This document shows positions 45,718-54,469 of a stretch of 64,000 nucleotides of DNA, piece by piece. Positions within the stretch are counted from its first letter, which is position 1. The number at the start of each line of letters is the position of its first letter. The notes under the pieces are model-generated. The model was not told the DNA's origin. It was given only the letters and a program-made list of their open reading frames with translations, and did no database searches. A program made the position numbers and the translations under genes. Source of the stretch: Streptomyces albiflavescens (lineage in GTDB: Bacteria; Actinomycetota; Actinomycetes; Streptomycetales; Streptomycetaceae); contig NZ_BMMM01000001.1 in the NCBI RefSeq assembly GCF_014645835.1, forward strand, positions 731,962-795,961, in the 5' to 3' direction.

Positions 45718-46038
45718 TCAGGCGTCGCGCTCTTCGGTGAGCTTCTTGAGCTGGTTGATCGCGGTCATGGCGTTGGGCCAGCCGGCGTAGAAGGCCAGGT
45801 GGGTGATGGCCTCGGAGAGCTCCTCGACGCTCAGGCCGTTCTCCAGCGCCACGCCCAGGTGATAGGACAGCTGTTCGCTGCGGTAGAGCGCGGCGAGGAC
45901 ACTGACGGTCACCAGGCTGCGGTCGCGCGGTGAGAGCCCGGGGCGCTCCCATACGTCACCGAAGAGCACCTCGTTGGTGACCTCGACGAGCTTGGGCGCG
46001 ATCGCCTCCAGCTCCTTGGGCGCGGACTGCTCGGGCAT
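45718..46038 (-). CDS. Carboxymuconolactone decarboxylase family protein
   Basis: 106 residues from ATG 46038 with AAGGAG upstream. The CMD fold is clear: FGDVWERPGLSPRDRSLVTVSVLAALYRSEQL, then GLSVEELSEAITHLAFYAGWPNAMTAI. The CxxC of AhpD-type peroxidase members is absent, so it belongs to the CMD/gamma-carboxymuconolactone-like branch. It lies between an SDR gene and the cupin gene on the same strand, and probably forms one operon with them. Confidence 0.92.
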   Translation of the reverse strand: MPEQSAPKELEAIAPKLVEVTNEVLFGDVWERPGLSPRDRSLVTVSVLAALYRSEQLSYHLGVALENGLSVEELSEAITHLAFYAGWPNAMTAINQLKKLTEERDA

Positions 46039-46102
46039 GCTGTCACTCCTTGTTGCGTATCGGGTCGGCCCCGCCGGGGGGAGCCGCTCGTCGGCTCGGT
46101 GG

Positions 46103-46870
46103 TCACTGGGCGACGTAGCCGCCGTCGACGGGCAGTGCGACGCCGACGACGAAGCCGGCGCCGGGGCTGCACAGCCACAGGACGGCTTGCGCGATCTCGT
46201 CGGCGGTGCCGAGACGGTTGATCGGCTGGTTCGCTTCGGCCGCGGCGCGGTCGAGTTCTCCCTTGGCGATCATGTCGCTCACCATGGGGGTGTCGATGGT
46301 GCCGGGGCAGATCGCGTTGATGCGGATGCCGCGCGGGGCGTATTCCAGGGCGGCGCTGCCGGTCAGACCGATGACGCCGTGCTTGCTGGCGTGGTACGAG
46401 GCGCGACCGGGGATGCCGACCAGGCCGCCCAGGGAGGAGCAGTTGACGATCGCTCCGCTGCCCTGGGTGCGCATGTGACGCAGCTCGTGCTTCATGCTCG
46501 CCCAGATGCCGCGCAGGTTGATGGCGTGGACGCGGTCGAAGATCTCGGCCGCTTCCTCGGCGGCGTCGGCGGGCGGGATCTGGATGCCGGCGTTGTTGTA
46601 GGCCATGTCCAGGCGTCCGAAGGTCTCCACCGTGCGGTCGACGGCGGCGGCGACCTGAGACTCGTCGGTGACGTCGCAGGTGAGGACAAGCGCCCTGTGG
46701 CCTTCGTCGGTGAGCTGCCGTGCCGCCGTATCGAGGGCGGCTTCGTTGATGTCGGCGAGGCCGACGGCGGCGCCCGCTTCGGCGAAGGCGCGTGCCGTGG
46801 CCAGACCCATGCCGGATGAGGCTCCGGTGACGAAGGCGACCTGGCCGGTGAAGTCGTACGTGGGGTTCAA
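46103..46870 (-). CDS. Short-chain dehydrogenase/reductase
   Basis: 255 residues starting at TTG 46870. Classical [18 protein letters not shown] (NAD(P) loop), [18 protein letters not shown] (catalytic Ser), SYHASKHGV (catalytic Tyr and Lys), and [17 protein letters not shown] after strand 2 points to NAD rather than NADP. The substrate is unknown. First gene of the SDR-CMD-cupin group on the minus strand. Confidence 0.93.
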   Translation of the reverse strand: MNPTYDFTGQVAFVTGASSGMGLATARAFAEAGAAVGLADINEAALDTAARQLTDEGHRALVLTCDVTDESQVAAAVDRTVETFGRLDMAYNNAGIQIPPADAAEEAAEIFDRVHAINLRGIWASMKHELRHMRTQGSGAIVNCSSLGGLVGIPGRASYHASKHGVIGLTGSAALEYAPRGIRINAICPGTIDTPMVSDMIAKGELDRAAAEANQPINRLGTADEIAQAVLWLCSPGAGFVVGVALPVDGGYVAQ

Positions 46871-46943
46871 CGGGCTTCGCTCTTTCCGTGCGGTGCGTGG
46901 GGGCGGCGGCGGTATGCCGAGTGGGTGTGCGGGCCGAGTCAGG

Positions 46944-47543
46944 TCAAGTCAGGGGTTCGATGGTGACGCGGTGGGCGGTGGCCAGCCGATCGATGTCCTG
47001 GCTGTCGTCGAGGCGCCCGAGGATGACGAGGCCCGGGGATCTCTCGCCGTCGCGGTAGAAGAGGGCCAGGTTGCGCCAGGGTGCGTAGTGGGCCAGGTCC
47101 CCTGCTTGAGGGGTGGGCGCGTCCGGGGCGCCGGATGTGTCCAGTTTCCGTGGGAGGTCGGCGACCCGCTCGGTCCGGTGGAAGTCCTCCAGGCCGAGCG
47201 AGAGCGGGAGCAGCGCGGCGAAATCCCTGGCAGCGGGGCTGTCGTTCAGAGTGGCTCGGACGGGATGTCCGTCGAGGATGAGCTGGATGCGCACGGCGCT
47301 GCTCCTGTCGGACGATGGGGTGGGCTGGGTGCTGGCCGTCCGGGGGCGCCCGGAGGCGGTCGCCGGGGCGGACTGGTCGGCGGTCTGCTCGCTGCCGGAG
47401 CAGGCGGTCAGAGCCAGCAGTCCGACGGCCGCCGCGATCGCCGACAGGACCGGTCGGAGCGGCCCGAACAGCCGAAAGCCGAAGTGGCCAAAGTGGCACG
47501 CCCGGAGAGGGCGCCGGAGACTTGTCCACGGCTTGTTCGTCAC
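46944..47543 (-). CDS. Lipoprotein with cyclophilin-like fold
   Basis: 199 residues from GTG 47543, overlapping the upstream SDR stop (GTGA). A rather long basic N-terminus precedes a hydrophobic helix ending in a lipobox [11 protein letters not shown] Ser/Thr-rich linker follows. The domain from about 75 begins [39 protein letters not shown], and later [19 protein letters not shown]. This is the Cyclophil_like pattern found in secreted and redox-associated bacterial proteins. The binding partner is unknown. Confidence 0.8.
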   Translation of the reverse strand: MTNKPWTSLRRPLRACHFGHFGFRLFGPLRPVLSAIAAAVGLLALTACSGSEQTADQSAPATASGRPRTASTQPTPSSDRSSAVRIQLILDGHPVRATLNDSPAARDFAALLPLSLGLEDFHRTERVADLPRKLDTSGAPDAPTPQAGDLAHYAPWRNLALFYRDGERSPGLVILGRLDDSQDIDRLATAHRVTIEPLT

Positions 47544-48205
47544 TCGGGCATCGGCTCGGCGTAGTGGCGGAAGCCGTCGCGCTCGGTGTGCAGGGCGTAC
47601 AGGCGCTCGGCCAGCACCTGAGGGCTGCTGTGCTCGGAATCGGGCCGGATCGCGCCGGGGATGATCAGCTGGGTGGCGTGGATGTTCTCGGCCGCGAGCG
47701 CGTCGTGGAGCATTCGGGCATAGGCGCTCTCGGCGGCGAAGGCGACCGAGGTGCCGGCCCGCTCGGGGTGCGGGCGGACCGCGCTGCCTCCGTTGACGAA
47801 GACAAGGGTGCCGCGCCCCAGGGCGCGCATACCGGGCAGGACCGCGTTCACGCACGTCACCGGGCCCTTGAGGGAGAAGGCGAGCGGGTCCTCCAGGTCG
47901 GCGGCGGTGGTGTCGAGGACCGGCTTCATGAAGTCGGCGCGCGGCACCGGGCTGTACTGCAGGATCTCGATCGGCCCGAGTTCCTCGGCCGCGTCCTGGA
48001 GGGCGCCGGTGAGCGCGACCGGGTCCAGGACGTCCGCGGAGAATCCGCGGGCTTCGATGCCGTCGCGGCGGAGATCGTCCGTCAGGTGCTGGAGGTGTTC
48101 GGCGCTGCGGGCGATCAGGGCGACGCCGTGGCCGGCAGTGCCGAAGCGGCGGGCGGTGGCCAGCCCCAGGCCGGGACCGGCACCGACGAGAGCGAACGTG
48201 GTCAT
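47540..48205 (-). CDS. Atypical SDR-family protein
   Basis: 221 residues from ATG 48205, with GAGGAGG upstream. The N-terminal Rossmann motif is VGAGPGLGLATARRF, followed by ALIARSAEHL and an NADP-favouring Arg. The region that should hold the YxxxK catalytic pair reads AESAYARMLHDAL, with no Lys four residues after Tyr. The NNAG motif is also absent (ILQYSPVPRA). It may therefore be a non-classical reductase or a binding protein. Coupled to the cyclophilin-like lipoprotein gene. Confidence 0.82.
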   Translation of the reverse strand: MTTFALVGAGPGLGLATARRFGTAGHGVALIARSAEHLQHLTDDLRRDGIEARGFSADVLDPVALTGALQDAAEELGPIEILQYSPVPRADFMKPVLDTTAADLEDPLAFSLKGPVTCVNAVLPGMRALGRGTLVFVNGGSAVRPHPERAGTSVAFAAESAYARMLHDALAAENIHATQLIIPGAIRPDSEHSSPQVLAERLYALHTERDGFRHYAEPMPE

Positions 48206-48268
48206 GCTGGAGGCCCTCCTCGAGCGGGGCGAGGGGGCGTTCAGCCCCGGAAGCGGAATAGTGCGGGG

Positions 48269-49285
48269 TCAGGGCTTGAGGAGTGCCTTGATGGCTCGGC
48301 GCTCGTCCATGGTCTTGTATCCCTCGGCGACCTGGTCGAGGGGCAGGGTGAGGTCGAAGACCTTGCCCGGCTCGATCCGGCCGGTCACGACGCGTTCGAT
48401 GAGGTCGGGCAGGTAGCGGCGCACGGGGGCGGGGCCGCCGCGCAGGCCGACGTGGGAGAAGAACAGCTCCTGCCCGTCGATGGCGACGTCGTGGGGGACG
48501 CCGACGAAGCCGACGTTGCCGCCGGGGCGGGCGGAGTGCAGCGCCTGCTGCATGGCCTGCGCGGTGCCCACGCACTCCAGCACGCTGTCGGCGCCGATGC
48601 CGTCGGTGAGGTCCTTGATCCGGGCGATGCCCTCGTCGCCGCGCTCGGTGACGATGTCGGTGGCGCCGAACTCGCGGGCCAGCTTCTGCCGGGACTCATG
48701 GCGGCTCATGGCGATGATCCGCTCGGCGCCCATCTCCTTGGCGGCGATCACCGCGCACAGGCCGACCGCCCCGTCGCCTACGACCACGGCGGTGGATCCG
48801 GGCTTCACCTCGGCGGCGTCGGCGGCCCACCAGCCGGTGCCCATGACGTCGGAGACGGACAGCAGACCGGGCCACAGCTCCTCGCCCGGCACCTCGTCCG
48901 TGGCGACCAGGGTGCCCTGGGCGTTGGGGATACGGACGTAGTCGGCCTGGCAGGTGCTCATGAACTCGCGATGCAGGCAGTTCGACGGGAAGCCGTTTCG
49001 GCAGTTGGCGCAGGTGTTGTCCGAGGTCGCGAACGAGCCGACGACGAACTGGCCCGGCTTCACGGCCGTGACCTCGGAGCCGACCTCCTCTACGAAGCCG
49101 ACGTACTCGTGGCCCATCGGATGGGCGTCGCCGATCGGCTCCAGACCACGCCAGGGCCACAGGTCGGAGCCGCACACACAGGTGACGGCCGTGCGGATGA
49201 CCGCGTCGGTGGGATGGAGGATCTTCGGGTCGTCCAGCGTCTCGAAGCGGACGTCACCGGGGGCGTGTATCACTGCGCCGCGCAT
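48269..49285 (-). CDS. Zinc-dependent alcohol dehydrogenase
   Basis: 338 residues from ATG 49285, preceded by AAAGGAA; ATG/GTG codons further upstream are less likely. MDR superfamily: CVCGSDLWPWRG (catalytic zinc Cys), GHEYVGFVEEVG, CANCRNGFPSNC (structural zinc cysteines), and VVVGDGAVGLCAVIAAKEMG (NAD(P) site). Probably the first gene of the minus-strand set that continues with the atypical SDR. It is divergent from an MmyB-like regulator gene, which is likely its controller. Confidence 0.94.
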   Translation of the reverse strand: MRGAVIHAPGDVRFETLDDPKILHPTDAVIRTAVTCVCGSDLWPWRGLEPIGDAHPMGHEYVGFVEEVGSEVTAVKPGQFVVGSFATSDNTCANCRNGFPSNCLHREFMSTCQADYVRIPNAQGTLVATDEVPGEELWPGLLSVSDVMGTGWWAADAAEVKPGSTAVVVGDGAVGLCAVIAAKEMGAERIIAMSRHESRQKLAREFGATDIVTERGDEGIARIKDLTDGIGADSVLECVGTAQAMQQALHSARPGGNVGFVGVPHDVAIDGQELFFSHVGLRGGPAPVRRYLPDLIERVVTGRIEPGKVFDLTLPLDQVAEGYKTMDERRAIKALLKP

Positions 49286-49470
49286 GAGGGTTCCTTTGCT
49301 CACGTGAAGTCGGACTGCTGTAAGCGGTCCGCGTACGACCGTCCCCGGGTCGCGAGGCGACCGCGCGCCGAGGTCGGGCGGCCCCGTCCCCGCCGACGGA
49401 CGGCCGGGGACAGCGCCACGTCCTCCAGGTAACCGCCCTTGGTGGCGGCCAGCCAGTCACCGTCGATGGG

Positions 49471-49485
49471 TGTACCGGCAGTACA
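49471..49485. promoter_or_regulatory. Inverted repeat upstream of the MmyB-like regulator
   Basis: TGTAC, CGGCA, GTACA is a perfect 5-5-5 inverted repeat, flanked by GGG and TCCC. It lies 36 bases upstream of the regulator start (49521) and 186 bases upstream of the divergent dehydrogenase start, so it could be an autoregulatory site. Confidence 0.45.
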
Positions 49486-49520
49486 TCCCTCATGCGGCCC
49501 GCTGCACGTACGGTCGAAGG

Positions 49521-50408
49521 GTGGACAACCAACAGGAGGTCCGCGAGTTCCTCACCTCGCGGCGAGCCAAGATCACCCCCGGGCAGGCCGGACTGCCCTC
49601 CGGGACCCGGCGCCGCGTCCCCGGGCTGCGCCGCAGCGAGGTCGCGGCGCTCGCCGACATGAGCGTGGAGTACTACGCCAAGCTCGAACGCGGCAACCTC
49701 GCCGGTGCCTCCCCCGCCGTCCTCGAGTCCGTCGCCCGCGCCCTCCGGCTCGATGACGCCGAACGTGCCCACCTCCTCCATCTGGCCCAGGCCGCCGACG
49801 GCTCCGATACCCTCACCCGCCCCCGACGCCGTCGCCCCGCCCGGCAGTGGACCCCGCACCGGAGCCTGCAGTGGACGCTCGACGCGATCACCGCAGGCCC
49901 CGCCTTCGTCCGCAACGGCCGCATGGACATCCTCGGCACCAACGCCCTCGCCCGCGCCTTCTACAGCGTCGTCTACGCGAACCCCCACAACCAGGCGAAC
50001 CTCGCCCGCTTCACCTTCCTGGACCCCGCGTCCCGCCGCTTCTACCCCGACTGGGGCCTGGCCGCCGACGTCACCGTCGCGATCCTGCGCACCGAGGCCG
50101 GCCGCAACCCTCACGACAAGGAGCTGCACGACCTCGTCGGTGAACTCTCCACCCGCAGCGACGACTTCCGCACCCGCTGGGGCGCCCACAACGTCCGCCA
50201 CCACGGCACCGGCACCAAGAACTTCCACCACGAGGCCGTCGGAGATATCACCCTCGCCTACGAGGGCCTGGAGATGGCGGCCGAGCCCGGCCTCACCGTC
50301 ACCATCTACACCGCCGAACCCGGCTCACCCTCCGAAGAGGGCCTGCGCCTGCTCGCCTCCTGGGCCGCGACACAGGAAGCCCTCGCCGGGCGGCCGCGAG
50401 AGAACTGA
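49521..50408 (+). CDS. XRE/MmyB-like transcriptional regulator (1)
   Basis: 295 residues from GTG 49521; family members start MDNxxEVREFL, which decides this start over GTG 49470. An N-terminal helix-turn-helix (PGLRRSEVAALADMSVEYYAKLERGNLAGAS) is followed by the MmyB-like ligand-binding domain: RMDILGTNALARAFY, ARFTFLDPASRRFYPDW, LVGELSTRSDDFRTRW and ITLAYEGLEMAAEPGLTVTIYTAEP. These Streptomyces regulators generally repress a divergent redox gene. It faces the zinc alcohol dehydrogenase at 48269. Confidence 0.94.
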   Translation: MDNQQEVREFLTSRRAKITPGQAGLPSGTRRRVPGLRRSEVAALADMSVEYYAKLERGNLAGASPAVLESVARALRLDDAERAHLLHLAQAADGSDTLTRPRRRRPARQWTPHRSLQWTLDAITAGPAFVRNGRMDILGTNALARAFYSVVYANPHNQANLARFTFLDPASRRFYPDWGLAADVTVAILRTEAGRNPHDKELHDLVGELSTRSDDFRTRWGAHNVRHHGTGTKNFHHEAVGDITLAYEGLEMAAEPGLTVTIYTAEPGSPSEEGLRLLASWAATQEALAGRPREN

Positions 50409-50534
50409 TCTCCCTCCCCGCGGCGCACCCGCAGTCCCGGAAGGTGGCGACGCCTCTTCCAGAGAGCCAGAGCTGGCAAGGAGGCAGAGGCCATTCCGGA
50501 GGCGATCCGGCCCCGGGCCTTGGGCCGGATCGTG

Positions 50535-51554
50535 TCAGCGTCGCCGCTGGTCGGCCCGCAGCTCGAAGTCGCCGTAGCTGTTGTCGACCGGGTTGACCGT
50601 GACCCCGGGGGCGACGATCTCGTCGATGGCGTCGAGCACGTCGGAAGACAGCGTGACGTCGGCGGCGGGCAGGAACGCCTGCAGCTGCTCCATGGTGCGC
50701 GGGCCGATGATCGCCGAGGTGACGCCCGGGTGGTTGAGGACGAAGGCGACGGCCAGCTCGATCAGGGTGAGGCCGGCCTTCTCCGCCAGGACTGCGAGCT
50801 GTTCGGCGGCGTCGAGCTTGCGCTGGTTGGCGGGGGTGCTCATGTCGAAGCGGGCCTGGGGGCGCGCCGCGGAGGCGGGGCCCTCGGAGGCGTTCTTGCG
50901 GTAGCGGCCGGAGAGCCAGCCGCCGGAGAGCGGACTGTAGGTGAGCGTGCCCATGCCGTGACGGCGCACGGTGGGGAGAACGTCCTCCTCGATGCCCCGG
51001 ACCAGGATCGAGTACGGGGGCTGCTCGGTCACGAACCGCTCCAGGTGCCGCTCCCGCGAGGTCCACTGAGCCTCGACGATCTGGGAGCCGGAGTAGGACG
51101 AGGAGCCGATGTAGCGGACCTTGCCCTGGCGCACGAGGTCGGTGAGGGCGCCGAGGGTCTCGGCCACGTCCATGTCCGGGCTGGGGCGGTGTACCTGGTA
51201 GAGGTCGATGTGATCGGTGCCCAGGCGCCGCAGGGAGTTCTCAACCTCGCGGATGATCCAGCGCCGCGAACCGCCTCGCTGGTTGGGGTCGTCCTGGTCC
51301 ATCGGCATGAAGAACTTGGTCGCCAGGAAGACATCGTCGCGGCAGTCCTTGAGCGCCTTGCCGACGACCTTTTCGGAGACGCCGGCGGAGTACACGTCAG
51401 CGGTGTCGACGAAGTTGATGCCCGCGTCGAGGGCGCGGTGGATGATCCGCACCGAGTCTGCTTCGTCCTCGTTGCCCCAGGGGCCGAACATCATCGCGCC
51501 CAGGCAGAGGGGGCTGACTTGGACGCCTGTGCGGCCGAGCGGTCGGTACTGCAT
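50535..51554 (-). CDS. Aldo/keto reductase
   Basis: 339 residues from ATG 51554 with GAGGAG upstream. TIM-barrel AKR with NFVDTADVYSAGVSE (Asp, Tyr), FLATKFFM (Lys) and IDLYQVHRPSP (His), the catalytic tetrad. C-terminal NADP site: AVAFVLNHPGVTSAIIGPRTMEQL. Substrate unknown. It follows the second MmyB-like regulator gene on the same strand with 31 bases between, and is presumably regulated by it. Confidence 0.94.
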   Translation of the reverse strand: MQYRPLGRTGVQVSPLCLGAMMFGPWGNEDEADSVRIIHRALDAGINFVDTADVYSAGVSEKVVGKALKDCRDDVFLATKFFMPMDQDDPNQRGGSRRWIIREVENSLRRLGTDHIDLYQVHRPSPDMDVAETLGALTDLVRQGKVRYIGSSSYSGSQIVEAQWTSRERHLERFVTEQPPYSILVRGIEEDVLPTVRRHGMGTLTYSPLSGGWLSGRYRKNASEGPASAARPQARFDMSTPANQRKLDAAEQLAVLAEKAGLTLIELAVAFVLNHPGVTSAIIGPRTMEQLQAFLPAADVTLSSDVLDAIDEIVAPGVTVNPVDNSYGDFELRADQRRR

Positions 51555-51585
51555 GAAGCATTTCTCCTCGCTGGTGTCCGTCTAG

Positions 51586-52500
51586 TCAGTCGTTCCCTGG
51601 CCGGTCGCTCCCGGAGGAGACGGCCGTTCCGGTGCTCACCCAACTGGCGAGGAGACCGAGTGCCTCCCGCTCTCGCGAGTCCGGTTCAGGGGTATAGAAG
51701 TTGAGCCGGAGGCCGGGGTCTGACGGCAGGTCCATCGCCTCGTAGGGCAGGGCGAGATCGCCGACCAGCGGATGGTGCAGGTTCTTGACGCCCGAACGGT
51801 GGAACTTCACATCGTGGCGCGCCCACCGGCTGGCGAAGTCAGCACTCCTCGTCGTCAGCTCTCCGATCAGATCGGTCAGCGCCTTGTCGTGCGGTGCCCG
51901 GCCCGTCTCGGTCCGCAGGAAGGCCACTGCGTCGTCGGCGCCCTTGTCCCAGTCGACCCAAAATTCCCTGCTCGCGGGGTCCAGGAACATGAAACGAGCA
52001 CTGTTGACTGGCCCGCGCTGAGCGAACAGCGGCGAGTCGAAGACGGGTGCGTACAGCGCGCGGCCCAGTCTGTTGGTGGCCAGGATGTCGAACCGTGCGT
52101 TGCGGACGTATGCCGGTACGTCGGTCATGGAGTCGAGCAGCCGCAGGATCGTCGGCCGCACCCGGGAAGCGGTCACCGTGGGCCGTCGACTTGAGGGAGT
52201 GGCCGCACGGGCCAGGTCGTAGAGGTAGGTGCGCTCGGCCTCGTCGAGCTGCAGAGCGTGCGCGAGAGCTTCGAGGACCGAGTCGGAGGCTCCGCTGAGG
52301 TTTCCGCGCTCCAGCCGGACGTAGTAGTCCACGCTCATGCCCGCCAGCAGAGCAACCTCGTCACGGCGCAGGCCCGCGACACGGCGCTTCCCGCCGAAGA
52401 CCGGCAACCCGGCCTGCTCCGGAGTGATCCGAGCGCGCCGGGTGCTCAGGAACTCGCGGACCTCGGCGGCCAGGTTCTTCTTCTTGTCACTCTCAGTCAT
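51586..52500 (-). CDS. XRE/MmyB-like transcriptional regulator (2)
   Basis: 304 residues from ATG 52500 with AGAGG upstream. It has the same architecture as the regulator at 49521: LRRDEVALLAGMSVDYYVRLERGNLSGAS (helix-turn-helix), RFDILATNRLGRALY, FMFLDPASREFWVDW, LIGELTTRSADFASRW and PGLRLNFYTPEP. The two are clearly paralogous. It heads a minus-strand pair with the aldo/keto reductase and is divergent from the MFS/AKR/ADH operon, which it probably also controls. Confidence 0.94.
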   Translation of the reverse strand: MTESDKKKNLAAEVREFLSTRRARITPEQAGLPVFGGKRRVAGLRRDEVALLAGMSVDYYVRLERGNLSGASDSVLEALAHALQLDEAERTYLYDLARAATPSSRRPTVTASRVRPTILRLLDSMTDVPAYVRNARFDILATNRLGRALYAPVFDSPLFAQRGPVNSARFMFLDPASREFWVDWDKGADDAVAFLRTETGRAPHDKALTDLIGELTTRSADFASRWARHDVKFHRSGVKNLHHPLVGDLALPYEAMDLPSDPGLRLNFYTPEPDSREREALGLLASWVSTGTAVSSGSDRPGND

Positions 52501-52805
52501 GGTCAGACCTCTGGAGCTTGATGGGCAACGCGTCGGCGGGCGTGTCCTCGGACCGGTCGGCGTCGAACGTGGGGTGGGCGACAGCTTCGGCATGGGCGGC
52601 CAAGGGCGCGGGGACCTCCTCTTGCTCGGGCGGTGTGGATCTGGCCTGCACCCTCACGGTAGGTGCGTCGGTGAACGCCTGCGAGGTACTGCCATTACCT
52701 GGAAAAGGAGTGACTCCCACCTGCGCGTCCGCCCGCGGTTGTCTGGAGAAGGCCAAGGGCTGCAAGTCCTCAATGGGCCCGATGAAACCGACCTGAAGGA
52801 ACATC
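52501..52805. other. Divergent regulatory region, no gene recognised
   Basis: No supported reading frame. A short perfect palindrome GGAGTGACTCC lies at 52707-52717 after an AT-rich patch (ATTACCTGGAAAAG), which could be part of a promoter for the downstream operon. The rest is featureless GC-rich sequence. Confidence 0.4.
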
Positions 52806-52911
52806 GTGCGCGCAGCACTCATGTACAAAGCCGGCGACGTCCGCGCCGGACATAGCGTCGACCCGTACCTCAAGGAAGCTCAACGCCCTGAAGGTGCTGG
52901 TGCGGCTGTGA
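52806..52911 (+). pseudogene. Zinc alcohol dehydrogenase remnant: only N- and C-terminal ends remain
   Basis: From GTG 52806 the reading MRAALMYKAGDVRAG followed by DPYLKEA matches the first 25 residues of zinc-type MDR dehydrogenases. Almost at once, one frame over, KLNALKVLVRL and a stop (52876-52911) match the extreme C-terminus of the same family (consensus ALKVLVRP). About 300 codons in between are gone. The first frame happens to stay open to TGA 53033, overlapping the MFS start, but without meaningful sequence. Confidence 0.65.
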
Positions 52912-53029
52912 CCAGGCAGCCTGTGATCAGCACGGTGGACGCCTCTGCGCGCCTCGCCGGCGCATCGTCCGCCGCGTGGGCGATCACCGGAACCGACGGC
53001 GGGACGCTGACGATGGGGCTGCTGACGCG

Positions 53030-54469
53030 ATGACCACCACCGCACAGCGCGCGTCGGCACCTGCGGCGGCGCGACCCAACGGGACGCCGGTCCACGCGAC
53101 GCTGATCCTCGCGATCATCTGCGTCAGCTACTACATGGTGATCCTCGACAACTCGATCGTCTTCACCGGGCTGCCGCAGATCCGCTCCGACATGGGGTTC
53201 TCCGAGACCGGCCTGTCCTGGATCACCAACGCCTACGTCCTGGTCTTCGGCGGACTGCTGCTGCTGGGAGCCCGGGTCGGTGACCTGTTCGGACACCGCA
53301 GGGTGTTCCTGTTCTCCCTGGTCGTCTTCTCCCTGACCTCGCTCCTGGTGGGCGCCGCGCAGACCCAGTGGTGGCTGATCGGCGCACGCGCGTTCCGGGG
53401 CATCGGGGCTGCGGTGCTGGCCCCGTCCGCGCTGTCCCTTCTGACGCGCAGCTTCGCCGAGGGCCGGGCCCGCAACCGGGCGATGGCCGCCTACAGCGCC
53501 GTCGCCGGTCTCGGCGCCGCGCTCGGCCTGGTCGTCGGTGGCTTGGTCGCCGACCTGATCTCGTGGCGGGCCGGGTTCTTGCTCAACGTGCCGGTCGGCG
53601 TCGTGATGGTGGTGCTGGCCCTGCGGTTCCTGCCCGAGACCGAACGCCGGCAAGGCCGCTTCGACATCGCCGGGGCAGTGCTGGCGACACTGGGTTCGAC
53701 CGCACTGGTCCTCGGCATCGTCGACGCCGCCGACTTCGGCTGGACCGCTGTCTTGACCCTGGTGCCGCTGGTGGCTGGCGTGGTGCTGCTCGGGCTGTTC
53801 GTCCGGGTGGAGCGGCGAACCGCGCAGCCGATCGTGCCGCTGCGGCTGTTCGCCAGCCGGGAGCGCTCCGGCGCCTACCTCGCCCGGATGCTCTACATGG
53901 GCGCGATGATGGGGTTCTTCTTCACCGCGCAGTTTGTGCAGAGCGTCTACCACTGGACGCCGCTGCAGGCCGGCCTCGCGTTCCTGCCGATGACGCTGGT
54001 CAACTTCGTCTTCGCTGTCCAGGTCCCGCGGCTGCTGGAACGGGCCGCACGGCCGCTGGTGCTCCTGACCGGGGTTGTCCTGACCACGCTGGGCATGGCG
54101 TGGCTCAGCCGCCTCGACCTGCACATCCCCTATCTGACGGGCGTGGCCCTGCCCATGGTGCTGATCGGCGCCGGCCAGTGCCTGACGCTGGCCCCGCTGA
54201 CCTCCAGCGGCACCGACGGCGTCGCCCCCGCGGACGCGGGGGCCGGATCGGGCCTGGTCAACACCGTGCACCAGATCGGCAGCGCACTGAGCCTGAGCAT
54301 CCTGACTTCCGTCGCCGCCTCCGTCTCCACCGGGCACGCGGCCGCAGACATCGCGGCCCGCTCGGGAACGGCCCTGACCGGCTCCGCCGTGCTGCTCGCG
54401 CTGGCGGTCGTGACCGTCCTCGCCCTCACCGTGCCCGCACGGGCTACTCACCATGAAAGGTCCCTGTGA
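53030..54469 (+). CDS. MFS drug exporter, DHA2 (14-TM) type
   Basis: 479 residues from ATG 53030. Fourteen membrane helices. Motif A GARVGDLFGHRRVF, the D1 motif LDNSIVFTGLPQI and the motif-C-like GLGAALGLVVGGLVADLISWR mark a proton-driven drug/metabolite antiporter of the DHA2 group. The stop overlaps the next gene start (TGATG at 54467-54471), so the aldo/keto reductase is translationally coupled. Export of a toxic aldehyde or quinone-like compound is a reasonable inference from the redox neighbours. Confidence 0.94.
   Translation: MTTTAQRASAPAAARPNGTPVHATLILAIICVSYYMVILDNSIVFTGLPQIRSDMGFSETGLSWITNAYVLVFGGLLLLGARVGDLFGHRRVFLFSLVVFSLTSLLVGAAQTQWWLIGARAFRGIGAAVLAPSALSLLTRSFAEGRARNRAMAAYSAVAGLGAALGLVVGGLVADLISWRAGFLLNVPVGVVMVVLALRFLPETERRQGRFDIAGAVLATLGSTALVLGIVDAADFGWTAVLTLVPLVAGVVLLGLFVRVERRTAQPIVPLRLFASRERSGAYLARMLYMGAMMGFFFTAQFVQSVYHWTPLQAGLAFLPMTLVNFVFAVQVPRLLERAARPLVLLTGVVLTTLGMAWLSRLDLHIPYLTGVALPMVLIGAGQCLTLAPLTSSGTDGVAPADAGAGSGLVNTVHQIGSALSLSILTSVAASVSTGHAAADIAARSGTALTGSAVLLALAVVTVLALTVPARATHHERSL

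Noticed and set aside
52806..53033. Small leader gene overlapping the MFS start (TGA within ATGA)
   Set aside because: Only the first 25 codons resemble a protein family, and the matching C-terminus is in another frame, so this is a deletion remnant whose frame stays open by chance.
52880..54454. Long open frame antisense to the MFS exporter (His/Gln/Gly-rich translation)
   Set aside because: Composition is typical of the antisense of GC-rich coding DNA; the plus strand encodes a complete 14-helix transporter with family motifs.
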